From positions 8,687 to 27,785 of the forward strand of contig MU616995.1 of NCBI GenBank assembly GCA_025201705.1: a stretch of 19,099 nt of DNA, written 5' to 3'. Positions 1 through 10,521 of this stretch are shown here, one piece after another; position 1 is the stretch's first letter; every line of letters starts with the position of its first letter. The position numbers were made by a program, and so were the translations under genes. The notes beneath the pieces were generated by a model, which worked only from the letters and a program-made list of their open reading frames with translations, ran no database searches and was not told where the DNA came from. This DNA comes from Dissophora ornata (lineage: Eukaryota > Mortierellomycota > Mortierellomycetes > Mortierellales > Mortierellaceae).

Positions 1-79
1 TAAGGTTTTAGACCCCCTCCCCTCCCTCCTTTCTTCACCAACACCAACACCTCCAACCCGATCTATACTCGACACAGAT

Positions 80-1979
80 ATGATGGAAGTTGAGTCTCAC
101 GATACACAGGATACCGCACAGGAGGACACGCTCATGGACGCAGGTCGAGCCCCTGGTCAACACGCCACCATCGAACATCCCGTCCAGACAGCACTCTCTG
201 TCGACCAACCTTCGTCGTCTGCCGCCGACAGCACTATGGACGTCGACATTCACGCAGGCCATGCCCCAGAAGAGCTCTCATTAGAACCTACAACTCTATC
301 TCATATAGCGGAGCAGAGCACACCAGCATCTACAGAACCGTCTACCGAAGCTGCCCACATCGCCGATCAAGATTCAACCATGTCCATCGTGGCTCCAACA
401 GCACTGCCTTCAGACCTTAGCAATCCAGAAGACAGAATCGACGCAGTCCTGGCAGGGAATAATGATAAAGACGATGGATATGAGTCGAGCGATCTTGAGT
501 CCAGTGATGATGATAATGAATCGTAAGATATCCCATCCAGCTTACGCTGCTCTTTGAACATTGGGACAAATACTTTACCTAGGATGGGAACTCAACTGTC
601 TTGTCATTGTATTACGCCAATTCAAATACTTAATATTTAGATCATCCGACGGCGACTCTGATTCGGACTCTTCAACGACTCGCAGCCGGAGTAAAGCAAT
701 GACTATCGAGCAACGAGAGAAGGCATTGATTGAAATTGACGCGATGGACGAAGACGAAGAGGTTGCGCCAAATTCCGTCTTGCACACTGCCAATGAGATT
801 GTCCAACTTCCTGAAGTCAAGAAACCACAAATCACACTAGGAGCTGATGTGAAATTGGAACCTCTCGGTACAGTCATGTCGATCGTGGATAACGTCGTGG
901 TGGTGCAGGCCGCCTCCAGCGGCGAGGTTCGCGTCTTGGATACTGGAACGATTGCTGTTGTGCTCGGAGAAAAGGAGGACGACAAGGAGGCTGCAAAAGA
1001 AGTTCTTGGAGAGGTATGTCGGGGAGGCATGCTGTTCTCTCATTTCTCACGCTATCAATACCGATGTTCGCAGTAAGAATAGGATTTTACAATGCTAACA
1101 TTCGTTTTTGTGTGCCTCCTAGATCTTTGAAACCTTTGGACCAGTTGCAAGACCAATGTACTCTATTCGATTTAATACCGCCGCAGAGATCCCCGCCGTT
1201 TGCAAAATTGGATGCACTGTCTACTGCGTCCCCGAATACAGCTCCTTTGTTCTGACAGGGCCGCTCAAGGCACTGAAAGGAAGTGACGCCAGTAATAAGT
1301 TTGACGAAGAGGTGGACGAAGTCGAAATGGAGTTTTCAGACGATGAAAAGGAAATGGAACACAAGCGGATGCTCAAGCAGGCAAAGAACAAGAAGAAGGG
1401 CATCAAAGAGCGCAAGGCTCCTACAATGGCTTCCGATACCTCTGCTGCAATGCAAGCCATGATGGGTAAAATGCCACCCATGAGCATATCTTCATCGCCG
1501 CGGACACCCATTGCACTACCTCCTAGACCTGCATTTGACGAGCCTGTGGATGGATACAGGATATTGCAGCGCCCTGGGGTCATGGCTCAATCGTCAAGCA
1601 CACCTCAGACGTCAGCAGCCACCGGCACTGTTCCTTGGTACCAGCAGCAACAGCGCGAACTTCAGCAAATGATGGGTACTCAGCAGCATCAGCCACCAAG
1701 TCAGAAACAGCAGCAAGAAAGAGAGCAAGAGGCACTGTTACAGTTCCAACAACAGCAGCAGATTCAGCGACAGCTATTGCTGCAGCAGCAACAGCAACAG
1801 CAGCTATACCAGCAACAACAACAGCAGCAGGAGCTCTATCAAAAGCAGATTCAGGAAGCGCAAGCGACAATTTTAAGACTTCAGCAGCAGCAGCAGCAGT
1901 TGCAGCAGCAACAGAGACAGTTCCCAGCCTCTTCAAACCCGTCCGCAAACCCACAGCAGACTCAGTTCGCAGCACAGCA

Positions 1980-2010
<31 letters not shown>

Positions 2011-2100
2011 TCGGGTGAAAACAACCAACAGCAGATTATGAATCTTCTTTCACCATTATTCCCCCCACAGTCGCAGTACCCGCATCAACCACCTCAATAG
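80..2100 (+). CDS. NAF1: H/ACA ribonucleoprotein assembly factor NAF1
   Basis: Three exons, 80-522, 641-1013 and 1123-2100, join in phase into 597 residues. The start is the first of two adjacent ATGs. Residues 1-200 are acidic and serine-rich. About residues 213-335 form the Gar1-like beta-barrel core: VKLEPLG near 218, a GEVRVLDTG strand, FGPVARPMYSIRF after the second intron, then KGSDASNKFDEE and an acidic SDDE stretch, all hallmarks of NAF1. In the family, NAF1 binds the Cbf5/dyskerin core during nuclear assembly of H/ACA snoRNPs and telomerase-type RNPs and is later replaced by Gar1. From about residue 445 to the end the protein is dominated by glutamine runs, a low-complexity tail with no recognisable domain. 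The gene converges on the next one with 68 bases between stops. The recognition rests on the core domain and is firm; exact exon edges are inferred from splice consensus and phase. Confidence 0.93.
1762..2010 (+). repeat. CAG/CAA polyglutamine tract inside NAF1
   Basis: Several interrupted CAG/CAA blocks (about 1762-1845, 1885-1920 and 1974-2010) encode polyglutamine in the NAF1 frame. The other plus-strand frames read alanine- or serine-like runs and create spurious ORFs on both strands. The longest nearly pure block is at 1980-2010. CAA interruptions are frequent, which usually stabilises such tracts. Confidence 0.9.
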
Positions 2101-2110
2101 CCATTGTAAT

Positions 2111-2116
2111 AATAAA
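2111..2116 (+). terminator. Poly(A) signal of NAF1
   Basis: A canonical AATAAA lies 11 bases after the NAF1 stop codon, followed by a T-rich stretch near 2142. It falls in the 68-base gap between the convergent stop codons at 2100 and 2169. Confidence 0.6.
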
Positions 2117-2168
2117 ACTTTTGCATATTCATCATCCCAAATGATTTTTTTTTAGTGGTTTGCAATGT

Positions 2169-2696
2169 TCACAGGTCACCATTAAGGCTGACATCACTGT
2201 TGTAGTCTGCGTTTTCTCTCCCATCTGCCATGATGCGCTGTGACGCTTTCCGTTTCGGTTTCCGTCCTGGCTTCGGTTTTGGCCGGACATCGCTCTAGAA
2301 TACAAAAGAACAAAGACAATTAAGAATACATTCTTTTTTCCTACCTTGAAAACACTTCAACGAGAACACCTGCCGCGCCAATGTAATACCTCCTCTCTGC
2401 CTCTAGCCTTGTACCTAAGAAGGAAAAAAAAAGGGATAATAGTAGTTAAAGGCCGTGATCGCGAGCTGACACTCTTCAAAAAACTATGACCTCGTTTCTG
2501 CAGAGGGAGGACTTACTTGAATGGAATAGGAACGGTCACCTTCGAGATCGCTGGTGGAGGGAGCAGCTGCAATGTGCCAATATCTTCCTTGGGATCCGTG
2601 TTGTCGACTTTGACAGAAATAAGGCTCTCGTCTATAAAGTTTCAAGATTGAACAGGTATCGAAGCGTCAGCGCGAGCTGTCGTGTTTGCGTTTTCT

Positions 2697-2731
<35 letters not shown>

Positions 2732-3308
2732 GACGTACATTCAATATTCATTAGGTCGGTTTTGATTTGCACAAGCTCATCTTTAGGATCCACCAAATGC
2801 TGATAATCCGCCAGCCCTGAGAACCGCGCTGTCTTTGGGATCGCTCCCACCATCTCAAAGTGGTATTCTGGCTCCTTGTCCTCGTTGTATGGTATATCGT
2901 CCTCTGTTGGCGCGCGAGGAGAGGCAATTTTTGATCCTGGCTGGCGCTTGACTCTGTATCTCCTGGTCGCCTTCATGAGAAAATTAGGGGTCGAAATGGT
3001 CTCTCCTTGAATAGGTATCGAGAATGGATCTCTTTTCCTGTACCGCAGTTCCAGAGGCGCGCCTCCGAGATATGCCTATTGTCGTCGGGATATCCGCGCA
3101 AATGGCTTGTTAGTCCTACTGCAGGCGGGTGTTGACGAGATCTAATAACCCAAAGCCGTCTACTTGCATTGACAATAGCCTGATCCCCTCCAATGGCCTG
3201 CTTGGCCTTTTCGAGATTCACGACATGTCCTGGAAACTCGATTGAAAAGATCTTTGCCTCAGGCACCTCTTCTACTTTGGCGGGTTGCGGTTGATATGAT
3301 TCCTCCAT
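2169..3308 (-). CDS. Short TFIIIC subunit 5-like protein (N-terminal barrel region only)
   Basis: Five exons on the minus strand: 3308-3164, 3062-2739, 2631-2517, 2407-2345 and 2292-2169, giving about 256 residues. The N-terminus matches the Tau95/Sfc1/GTF3C5 family: IEFPG at 23-27, a GG-containing helix, LELRYRKRDPF at 52-62, a TPNFLMKATRRYRVKR segment, then EYHFEMVGAIPKT, FSGLADYQHLV and an LPPP turn. In the family this half forms the barrel that pairs with the Tau55/GTF3C6 partner in the tauA lobe of TFIIIC, which recruits RNA polymerase III. The family's C-terminal DNA-binding half is absent; the protein ends in a very basic stretch (about 220-235) and a short acidic tail. The exon 1/2 junction is uncertain: an acceptor at 3077 paired with another donor is possible. 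Introns 3 and 4 need the second of two close AGs to keep frame. The gene diverges from PDS5. Confidence 0.72.
2701..2729. repeat. (AG)n microsatellite in an intron of the TFIIIC5-like gene
   Basis: Fourteen AG units on the plus strand. They read as CT in the minus-strand transcript, starting a few bases after the intron 2 donor at 2738. Read through instead of spliced, they would encode a Ser-Leu repeat. Confidence 0.9.
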
Positions 3309-3594
3309 TGGTGTCTGTCGCAATTGTACCAGAATTGAAAAAAAAAGACGCCAAAATGCAACGCGAAAACCATAGAAACGTGACCGGTATTAATTTAAAA
3401 AGTGCTCCTTGTAAACACAAATCCATTTTCGCCACCAATTTTTACGCGCCTGGGGGGAGGGAGGAGTCAGCTTTGCCATCAGAACAGAATTAAACGGTTC
3501 TCCATCTTTCTCATCTCGTCATCGAGGATTCCCTTACTAAATTACCATTGTTGAGTCTTTTTCCTTACCCAACTCTTCTACCCTCACCCAAGCA
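3309..3594. promoter_or_regulatory. Shared divergent promoter of the TFIIIC5-like gene and PDS5
   Basis: These 286 bases separate two divergent start codons, so both promoters must lie here. I see ACGCGAAAA at 3361-3369 and TTTACGCGCC at 3441-3450. Both contain the ACGCG core of the MluI cell-cycle box bound by MBF-type factors in yeasts. A CT-rich leader with TTCTCATCTCG and CTTACCCAAC-like stretches runs from 3500 to the PDS5 ATG. No clear TATA box is seen. Cell-cycle control is inference by analogy with yeast cohesin genes. Confidence 0.5.
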
Positions 3595-6500
3595 ATGGTG
3601 ACTCCAAGTCTTTCGGAGCTGCAGTTCCGACTGAAGCTTACGGGAAGTGTTGCAGACCTTCTGAAAAAACTCAAGGTACTTTTTTTTGCCATGAGCTAGT
3701 TTTAAAAAGTCGATGCCGCGACCAGGGAAGCTGGGTTGCATCCCACATATTGGTTGAGACCTCTTACTCACCGGTCAATATTGTCTTAAGGATTTGCATG
3801 CGGAGCTCAAGACACTGGAACAGGAAGCTGTTGATACAAGCTCGCTCTCGTCAGTTACCAAGCAGCTTATAGATCCCTCCATCGTGAACCACAAGGACAA
3901 GGGCGTCAGGATTTACGCAGCCTGTTGCATTGCTGACCTTCTCCGAATCTATGCGCCTGACGCCCCCTACACTAACAATAACCTCAAGGTTAGAATTGAG
4001 AAAAAAAAATAATGCCATATCTCTCAACTTGTGGCAAAACATCATTCACAACGGAAGGCTAACGGCATCTTGCTTGTAGGTTATTTTCGGGTTGTTTGTG
4101 AACGAGTTGCGACATATTTCGACTCCCACCAGTCCTTATTTCAGCATGTATTACTATCTATTGGAATCACTCTCTGTTGTCAAAAGCATTGTGTTGATAA
4201 CTGACCTGAAGAATGCGGATGAGCTCATGGTCGACTTGTTCAGGAACATCTTTGACGACATTCGGTAAGTGTCTGCAATATATGTTGCGTGTTCGAGCTT
4301 CACTATAAATTTCCAGATTTCTAATGTTGTGAGGTGCGTATTTCATCCCAAAATATCTTATAGACCCCAACAAGCAAAGAATGTGCAGATCTGTATGTCA
4401 GAGCTCCTTCAGCACATCATCGACGAGGCGAGCCAACTGCCGCAGGATATTGTCGATATTATTCTCGCTCAATTCCTTCACAAGCAAAAGGTAACATGGG
4501 ATGACTGGCAGTCAAGGTATCCAGTGGTCGAATACTTGAGTGACTTTGAGACTTACCGTTTTCACTACCTTCTAGTTTGACAATCCAGCGGCATACCGAC
4601 TCGCCTGTGATTTGGGCAATAACTGTGCAGACAAGCTCCAACGATATGTTTTCCAGGTACCACCAATTCTCAACTGTAGCAGTTCAAGTTTTTTTAAGGC
4701 GCAGCCTACTGGGATCAAAGACACTGATTTAAGTACTCTCTCATTCAGTACTTTTCCGATATCATCTCGACCGCAGGAAATGGGGAACTTTCATCCAAGG
4801 AGATGGCAGACTTCAAGACAGTCCATCAGCTTGTAATAGAGCTCAACAAATCAACTCCAGCCTTGCTACTGAACGTTATTCCACAATTGGAAGAAGAGCT
4901 CAAGGTACGGATTTTCTACTGCTGCGACAAAATGTCTTGATCTCGTTGATTAGCGCGCTAACTGTCGCTTCACTTGCCTGCTTAAAAAGCTATCTGATAT
5001 CACTATAAGAACGTTAGCTACAAAATCCCTTGGCGAAATGTTTGCAGAGAAATCGTCTCAGCTGGCTACGCAATACGAGTCTACGTGGAGGGCGTGGCTG
5101 CAGAGGTATGGCACGCTCTGTGTTACTGTTCAAATGCAATGGTAAATATCAACATACCAACTGAAAACTCACTTTACCCGACTATTTTCGAATATAGACG
5201 CAACGACAAAATCCCACAAGTCAGGATTGTTTGGATCGAATCTCTCGTCAAGTTGATCAAAGCGCATGGCAATCTTGCAAAGGAATTAAGTGGTGAGTGG
5301 CCACGATCGCCATTATTGTGTGCTACATGTGGCTGCTTCAAATCTTTCTCACACTTTTGCTCTGGCTTGAAGAGGGTCTCGCTGAAAAGCTAGTTGATCC
5401 GGATGAAAAGGTGCGAGCGGTGGCCTGCAAGACGATAGGAGAGTTTGACTACGAGGCCAGCTTGCATCACATTCAGAAGAATACGCTGATTCAAGTAGGA
5501 CACCGATGCAGAGACAAGAAAGTACGTTTGTGGTGTTTATATCATGCGATTCTGCTTTAAGGTGTCCGGGGAGACTTTCTAATGTTGGTTACGTTGGTGC
5601 TATACTTTAGAAAACGGTATCGAAAGAAGCCATCAACACGTTGTCTGTTCTTTACAATCAAGCATATCCCGAGATGTAGGTGGAATTTGCGACTCTGACT
5701 TCTTATAAGCGTGCGTCCTGCGGATTCTAATGAAGCGATGTTGATGAGATATAGAGAGCTTGGAACACAAGCGAGCATCTCTCATTTTTCATGGATGCCC
5801 TCCGCGATATTCCACGCCGTTTACGTCAACGACAATGAGATCTTGTAAGTTTTGTCCAGAAGGAGTCAGATTATTGTCTTTGGTAACAGCACTGGATAGA
5901 CTAATCAGTTTACCATATCTTCTGCCGCGGGTCTTCAGTGCATTTGTCGACCATGCAGTCTTCACGACACTGTTCCCACCTCATGGCAGTGCTGCTAGAA
6001 GGACACAGCGTCTCGTCACTACATTTGCAGCCCTGGATGACAAAGGACGTACTGGATTCCTATCTGTCCTCCGCAGGAGCGTTGAGTAAGCGTAGCGCCG
6101 TTTGGGATACTCCGAAAAAACACGCAATTGCAGAGTACTAATCGTGGCCAATGGCGTGTTAGCGCGAGATATTATATGTCCGTATTCTTGCAGCTGCTGA
6201 AGAATCAGGAGGCAAGTTTTGAGTGAATTATTGGTACTGAAGTGTTTGCACCGTTGACCAAATCTTCGTGCTATCTGTCACTAACAATCAGCTTCACGTT
6301 ATTATTTTGCATATAGGCCCTCTCCAGCAAAAAATTAGATTCGGAGGAATTTGAGAAGAAGCTGGGAGCTGTGATCAAGATCCTTTGTGGTATGTTGCTC
6401 TGAAATACCATCAGAACCGGTACTTCTACAATGGCTCTTTATTCTAATTCCACGAGGGTCTTTAGATCGCTTGCCAGACCCTGTCAAAAGCTCCCTGTTG

Positions 6501-9294
6501 CTACACAAGTACGCGCAAGTTCGCGATGCGGCTTTGTTGCAGTCGATTTCTGATTGCATGGACTCGAGACTCTCTTTGAAAGAGATAAGGAAAGCAGGGG
6601 TAAGTGCGTGGATCGCGACTGTCCTCTGATTGTGTAAACGCGGATCGCTAACATACGGCACATTCTCTCGGTCACGATTGTTACACTCTTCCCAGAAGGA
6701 GGCACTCTCTCGAATTGAAACCATTTCTCCATCAACACTAGAGGTCCTCACGATTCTTATCCAAAGAATCAGCCTGACGCTGGTGAACTCGGAGATCCTT
6801 TCAGAGTTGATCAAGAATATTGGCGAGAGCGAAGAGTATAGGGAGGTCTCTGGAGAGCTTCTCCGATCTATTTCGCTCATCTTTCCGGCAATCTTCAAAG
6901 ACCATCTAGTCGAGATCACATCCTTGCTGCGCGACCCTGAGTTTGCGGGTGCATCCGATTCGCTGCAGACGTTGGCGGAATTCGCAAAGCAGTTTCCAAA
7001 ATCTGTGCCTGCGGATGCTAAAGCCAAAGAGACGTTGCAGTCATTCCTAGAAACAGGAAGTATTGAGCAGGCGAGGCACGCTACCATCGTTCTTGCTAGC
7101 ATCCCAAATAACGAGAATATGTGCAAAAGTATTGCTGAATCCATCAACAAGAGGTTGCTTATCAATTCGGCACGCCTGCTCTGGGACCTGACTATTTTGT
7201 CGCAACTCGCGCTGTATGCCCCGCAAGCCTTTGAGACGATCAGCAGCTCCACAATCTCCTTCATCATCAAGAAACTGCTCATGACCAATACCCTGGAGCA
7301 AGAAGTAAGATCAACGGGTCATGAATGTGATGCTCACGACAATTTCCATGTATACAATATGCTGATACATCGTTTTCGATAGACCGTTTATGAGCCAGAT
7401 GTTGACTGGGTGGAGAAGTCTGAACTGGATGAGTATTCACTGTCGAAAGTAAGTAATAACTTGAGATGTCGGGTGTCATAATGGGGACGCACCACCAAAG
7501 GATAGTTCATTTACATCCGACAATACCATTAGGTCATGGGTCTGAAAGTCTTGGTGAATAGAGCTATTGTGTTGCTTGAGAGTGATCCTGATTCTGCACA
7601 AGATGCTGTCCGCCCAGTGTTCAAGCTGCTATGGACTATTATTAACCAAGACGGAGAGCTAGCCGATGAGAAGAACACAAAGTAAGCACTCTTATTGCTA
7701 GTGGTTTCAGCGATCTTTCGAGTTGGGATTATGGGACAAGCACGCAGCTATTACAGACGACCTTCTTACAGTATTCCCCAACCTTCCTCACTATAGTGCT
7801 GTTCTGAAGAGTCATCTGAGATTAAATGCCGCCCGGCTTGCAATCAAACTCACGCGCAACAGACCCGTGTATGAGAAGATGGTGTCCGTGGCAGAATATA
7901 ACCGTTTGGCCCTCGTTATTCAGGACCCAGTATTCCGCGTCCGACACGGGTTCGCGAGCCGCATCATGAAATACCTTCGCTCAAAAGAGCTACACATTCG
8001 CTACTTGGCTGTCTTGATATTGACAGCCCACGAGCCAGAGGCAGAATGGAGACTGCAGGTCCGCAGCTTTTTGATCCAGCAGTCTAGGGCCCAGAATAAT
8101 GGTATGGTTATTTTCTGCCGGCAGTGTTTAGGCAGAGTGCTGAATTAATGGATTTCTGACCTGCTATCCCTGCGCTACTAGTGGACAACAAGCTGATGCT
8201 GAACGAACTGACATTGGCAAGGGCGATGCATCTATTGGCAAACCATCCTGACTTTATCCAGAGGGGTCCATCAGAGGAAACTATGTCTCCACAGCAATGG
8301 GCAACACACTCGATTGATGATCTCAATCTGGCAGTGAGGTGTGTTCACATACATGTTCTATTGCAAAAGGATAAAGGTTGAAAACTCTGCCCCGAAAGAC
8401 TAATGTGTCTATTATGATTTACGTGCCGCAGGTACATCGAGTTCTACATGGATACCATGGCCAACTCGGAGAACGTCTCTTTGATCTACTACATTGCCTC
8501 TCTGCTGAAAACCGTCCGATTCGCCAATCCTGGCGAGCCCACACAGGTATTCAGTCAACCACATGTATTGGTATATGTATTCTATATCTGTTGATACTAA
8601 CCTGACTAATGATGGGGTTTGTGGTTGTCAGAATCTCTATGTGGCCAGCGACTTGGCCCAGTACGTGATTCAAGAGAGGAGCCGGTCGCACAACTGGACA
8701 CTCACTAGCTACCCTGGACAGGTCAAGCTTCCTCGCGAGCTGTTTGTTCCCCTGGATGAGGATAAACTCTCTGTAAGATTTTGCGTTAGAACATCTGGTT
8801 AGCTGACATTCTACGGCACCACAAAACATGCTGACTGATATACCCGCGTCTGTTATGAATGCAGGTGTCGACAAAGAGTTATCTACCCTCAGAATGGGTG
8901 CATACCCGTGAACATAAAGCGGAGCGCAAGCCAAAAGTGATTGTTGACAGGAAGATTGGTCAGGCAGCTAAACGTCGATCGAGATCGCCGTCGTCGCCCG
9001 TGGAAGACGATGATGTTGAGGACGAGAAAAATATTTCGTCGTCCTCTAGGGTGAAGCGAGCAAAGAAGAGTAAGGTCACGGAGCGCGTTCAAGAAGAGCC
9101 AACAAGAAGGTATGAACCTAAGATAATGCGCATTGCTCTTTTTGTATTATTGTACTTATTTACTAATCTATTGCATCAATGGTTGTTGTAGGATGGCGTC
9201 GAGGGCCGCTAAAGTAAAGACAGCTGTTTACAAAGATGCTGAAACGAGCGAGGAAGAAGCTGATGAGCTCGAGAGCGGAGAGGATTCTTCATGA
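3595..9294 (+). CDS. PDS5: Sister chromatid cohesion protein PDS5
   Basis: I resolve 24 exons: 3595-3675, 3791-3988, 4080-4264, 4364-4490, 4576-4656, 4749-4904, 4990-5105, 5198-5292, 5373-5521, 5611-5675, 5755-5844, 5939-6085, 6136-6211, 6317-6389, 6466-6599, 6696-7304, 7383-7448, 7533-7681, 7797-8101, 8182-8338, 8432-8546, 8632-8772, 8865-9109 and 9192-9294. They sum to 3663 bases, 1220 residues, the usual size for the family. The IYAPDAPY signature is at residues 80-87, followed by VIFGLFVNELR. The body is helical HEAT-like repeat, including RTLATKSLGEMFA, HFSWMPSAIFH and HLRLNAARLAIKL. The last 110 residues carry basic, nuclear-localisation-like clusters (KRRSRS, RVKRAKKSK) and an acidic end. 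In the family Pds5 binds the cohesin kleisin with Wapl and Eco1 to maintain or release cohesion. One intron (6212-6316) has a GC donor. Acceptor choices at 5373, 6136 and 7797 were fixed by phase and family likeness. Confidence 0.94.
6212..6316 (+). other. GC-AG intron in PDS5
   Basis: Exon 13 ends CAGGAG and the next bases are GCAAGT, which matches the strong consensus of GC donors (AG|GCAAGT). The intron ends CATATAG. No nearby GT donor keeps the frame, and the join gives a smooth helical sequence, LLKNQEALSSKKLDSEEF. Confidence 0.75.
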
Positions 9295-10521
9295 AGGCCA
9301 TTTACTTGGGCAGGCCAAGTTTCAGGTACTCTATTTTCTTGCAATAAAAAGCTTTGCGAAAATCCACACAGCCACTGAACTTATGACCACCGATGAAACG
9401 TCGACAAGGAACGACCGCGCCCAGGGCTGAGTTTTCATATCGGGCTGTCGTTTCTTTTATCTACGCCGGACAGACGCGTGAGAGACTTCAGGTTGGTACG
9501 GCTGGGGGTCATGATACAGCTTTTATGGCGATTCTCTTTTTGCGCTTGCGAAAGACCTTTTTTTTACAAATGTACTGTATTTCCTTTACAAGAGAACGAA
9601 GGAAACAGATGTACTGCCCGCTATGTCGCAGACCACACGTTTCTCTCCTCGCATCGACTACTTGACTACACAGAATGCGGTGTGAGAGAGAGGGAGAATA
9701 GGAGGAGGAGGAGGAGGTAAAGCGTGGCTTGGGAGAATGTGTAAGCGTGTGTGAGAGCCTGCTTATTGATGAGTTGTGCCTGCAGCTGCTATGCTGCACA
9801 CCATGCTGCTCGCAATGATTTTGGCGAGACTAAGGGCGTTCGATTTTTTGTGTAAAGCAGACAGTTTCCCCAAACACCACGAGGGGGGTTTGTTTTCCTT
9901 GTGTTTGCCCTTTTGCTTTTTGAAGCTCGGGCGAGAAGATTCGAGAGATCTTTTCTCGAATGTGCTTTCGATCATTCCAATGGAAGATGGGCGGATCTCT
10001 GTTTTCGCTGCAACTGTTGCGGTTAAACTGTGCAGGGGGTATTTACTTGTGAACAGCGGGATGGAAACGTGAGAGCGTACTAGTGGGACCGCCCGAGCAT
10101 CAACGCCGTATTGTGGACATTCAGGAACGTCTACTCGTTAGTGCCACAGCGAATAATCGCGCATTTTGGCAAGGAAAGCTCTTCTTCATTCGTTTAGGGT
10201 TGGGCGGGGCACTCACGCCTTCTTGCGTGCATGAACATGTACCTCTGGCGATTGCACACAAAAGGATAATTACCCTAATTAAGCTGGCAGCTCATGCGAC
10301 GTTCATTATCCACTTTCCAGTGTTTATCATCTCTTCCATTATCTCAATCGCCCGCCCCTCTTTCGCTCTCTGCCTCTTGCTCTCTCCCTCTTCCGCAACC
10401 TCCCTCTCCTATAATCCCAGCCGCACAACCATTCGAAGCAACAGCAACAGCAACAAGCCTTTGACCTTCTCTATCAGCATCTTACACGGCAGCATCTTCA
10501 CACCGCAGCAACACACGCAAC
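9295..10521. other. Intergenic region between PDS5 and the first arrestin gene
   Basis: The left part is the PDS5 3' end, with AATAAA at 9343-9348. A purine run of GAGAGAGGGAG and GGA units lies at 9683-9718. ORFs here are short and look non-coding. The right part is the promoter and leader of the arrestin gene: TTTAGGGTTG at 10193-10202 runs into a GGGCGGGGC box at 10202-10210, and a long CT-rich stretch lies at about 10345-10415. The GC box contains GCGGGG, which fits the loose Mig1/CreA repressor site, but it is too short to be evidence by itself. No RNA gene is seen. Confidence 0.5.
9343..9348 (+). terminator. Poly(A) signal of PDS5
   Basis: AATAAA lies 48 bases after the PDS5 stop codon, within a T-rich context. 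It is the first canonical signal downstream of the gene. Confidence 0.5.

Noticed and set aside
1580..2018. Alanine- and serine-rich frames over the NAF1 repeat on both strands
   Set aside because: They are frame shadows of the CAG/CAA repeat. The glutamine frame continues from the recognised NAF1 core.
6335..7288. 317-residue open frame on the minus strand
   Set aside because: It is exactly antisense to the largest PDS5 exon, has no recognisable family, and the plus strand reads a clear Pds5 sequence there.
9763..9975. Lysine-rich 70-residue frame on the minus strand downstream of PDS5
   Set aside because: It has no splice partner, family match or promoter signal, and a similar-length frame exists on the opposite strand.
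10193..10202. TTTAGGGTTG, a telomere-repeat-like element
   Set aside because: It is a single copy with no array. It might be a telo-box in a promoter, but one short match is not evidence.
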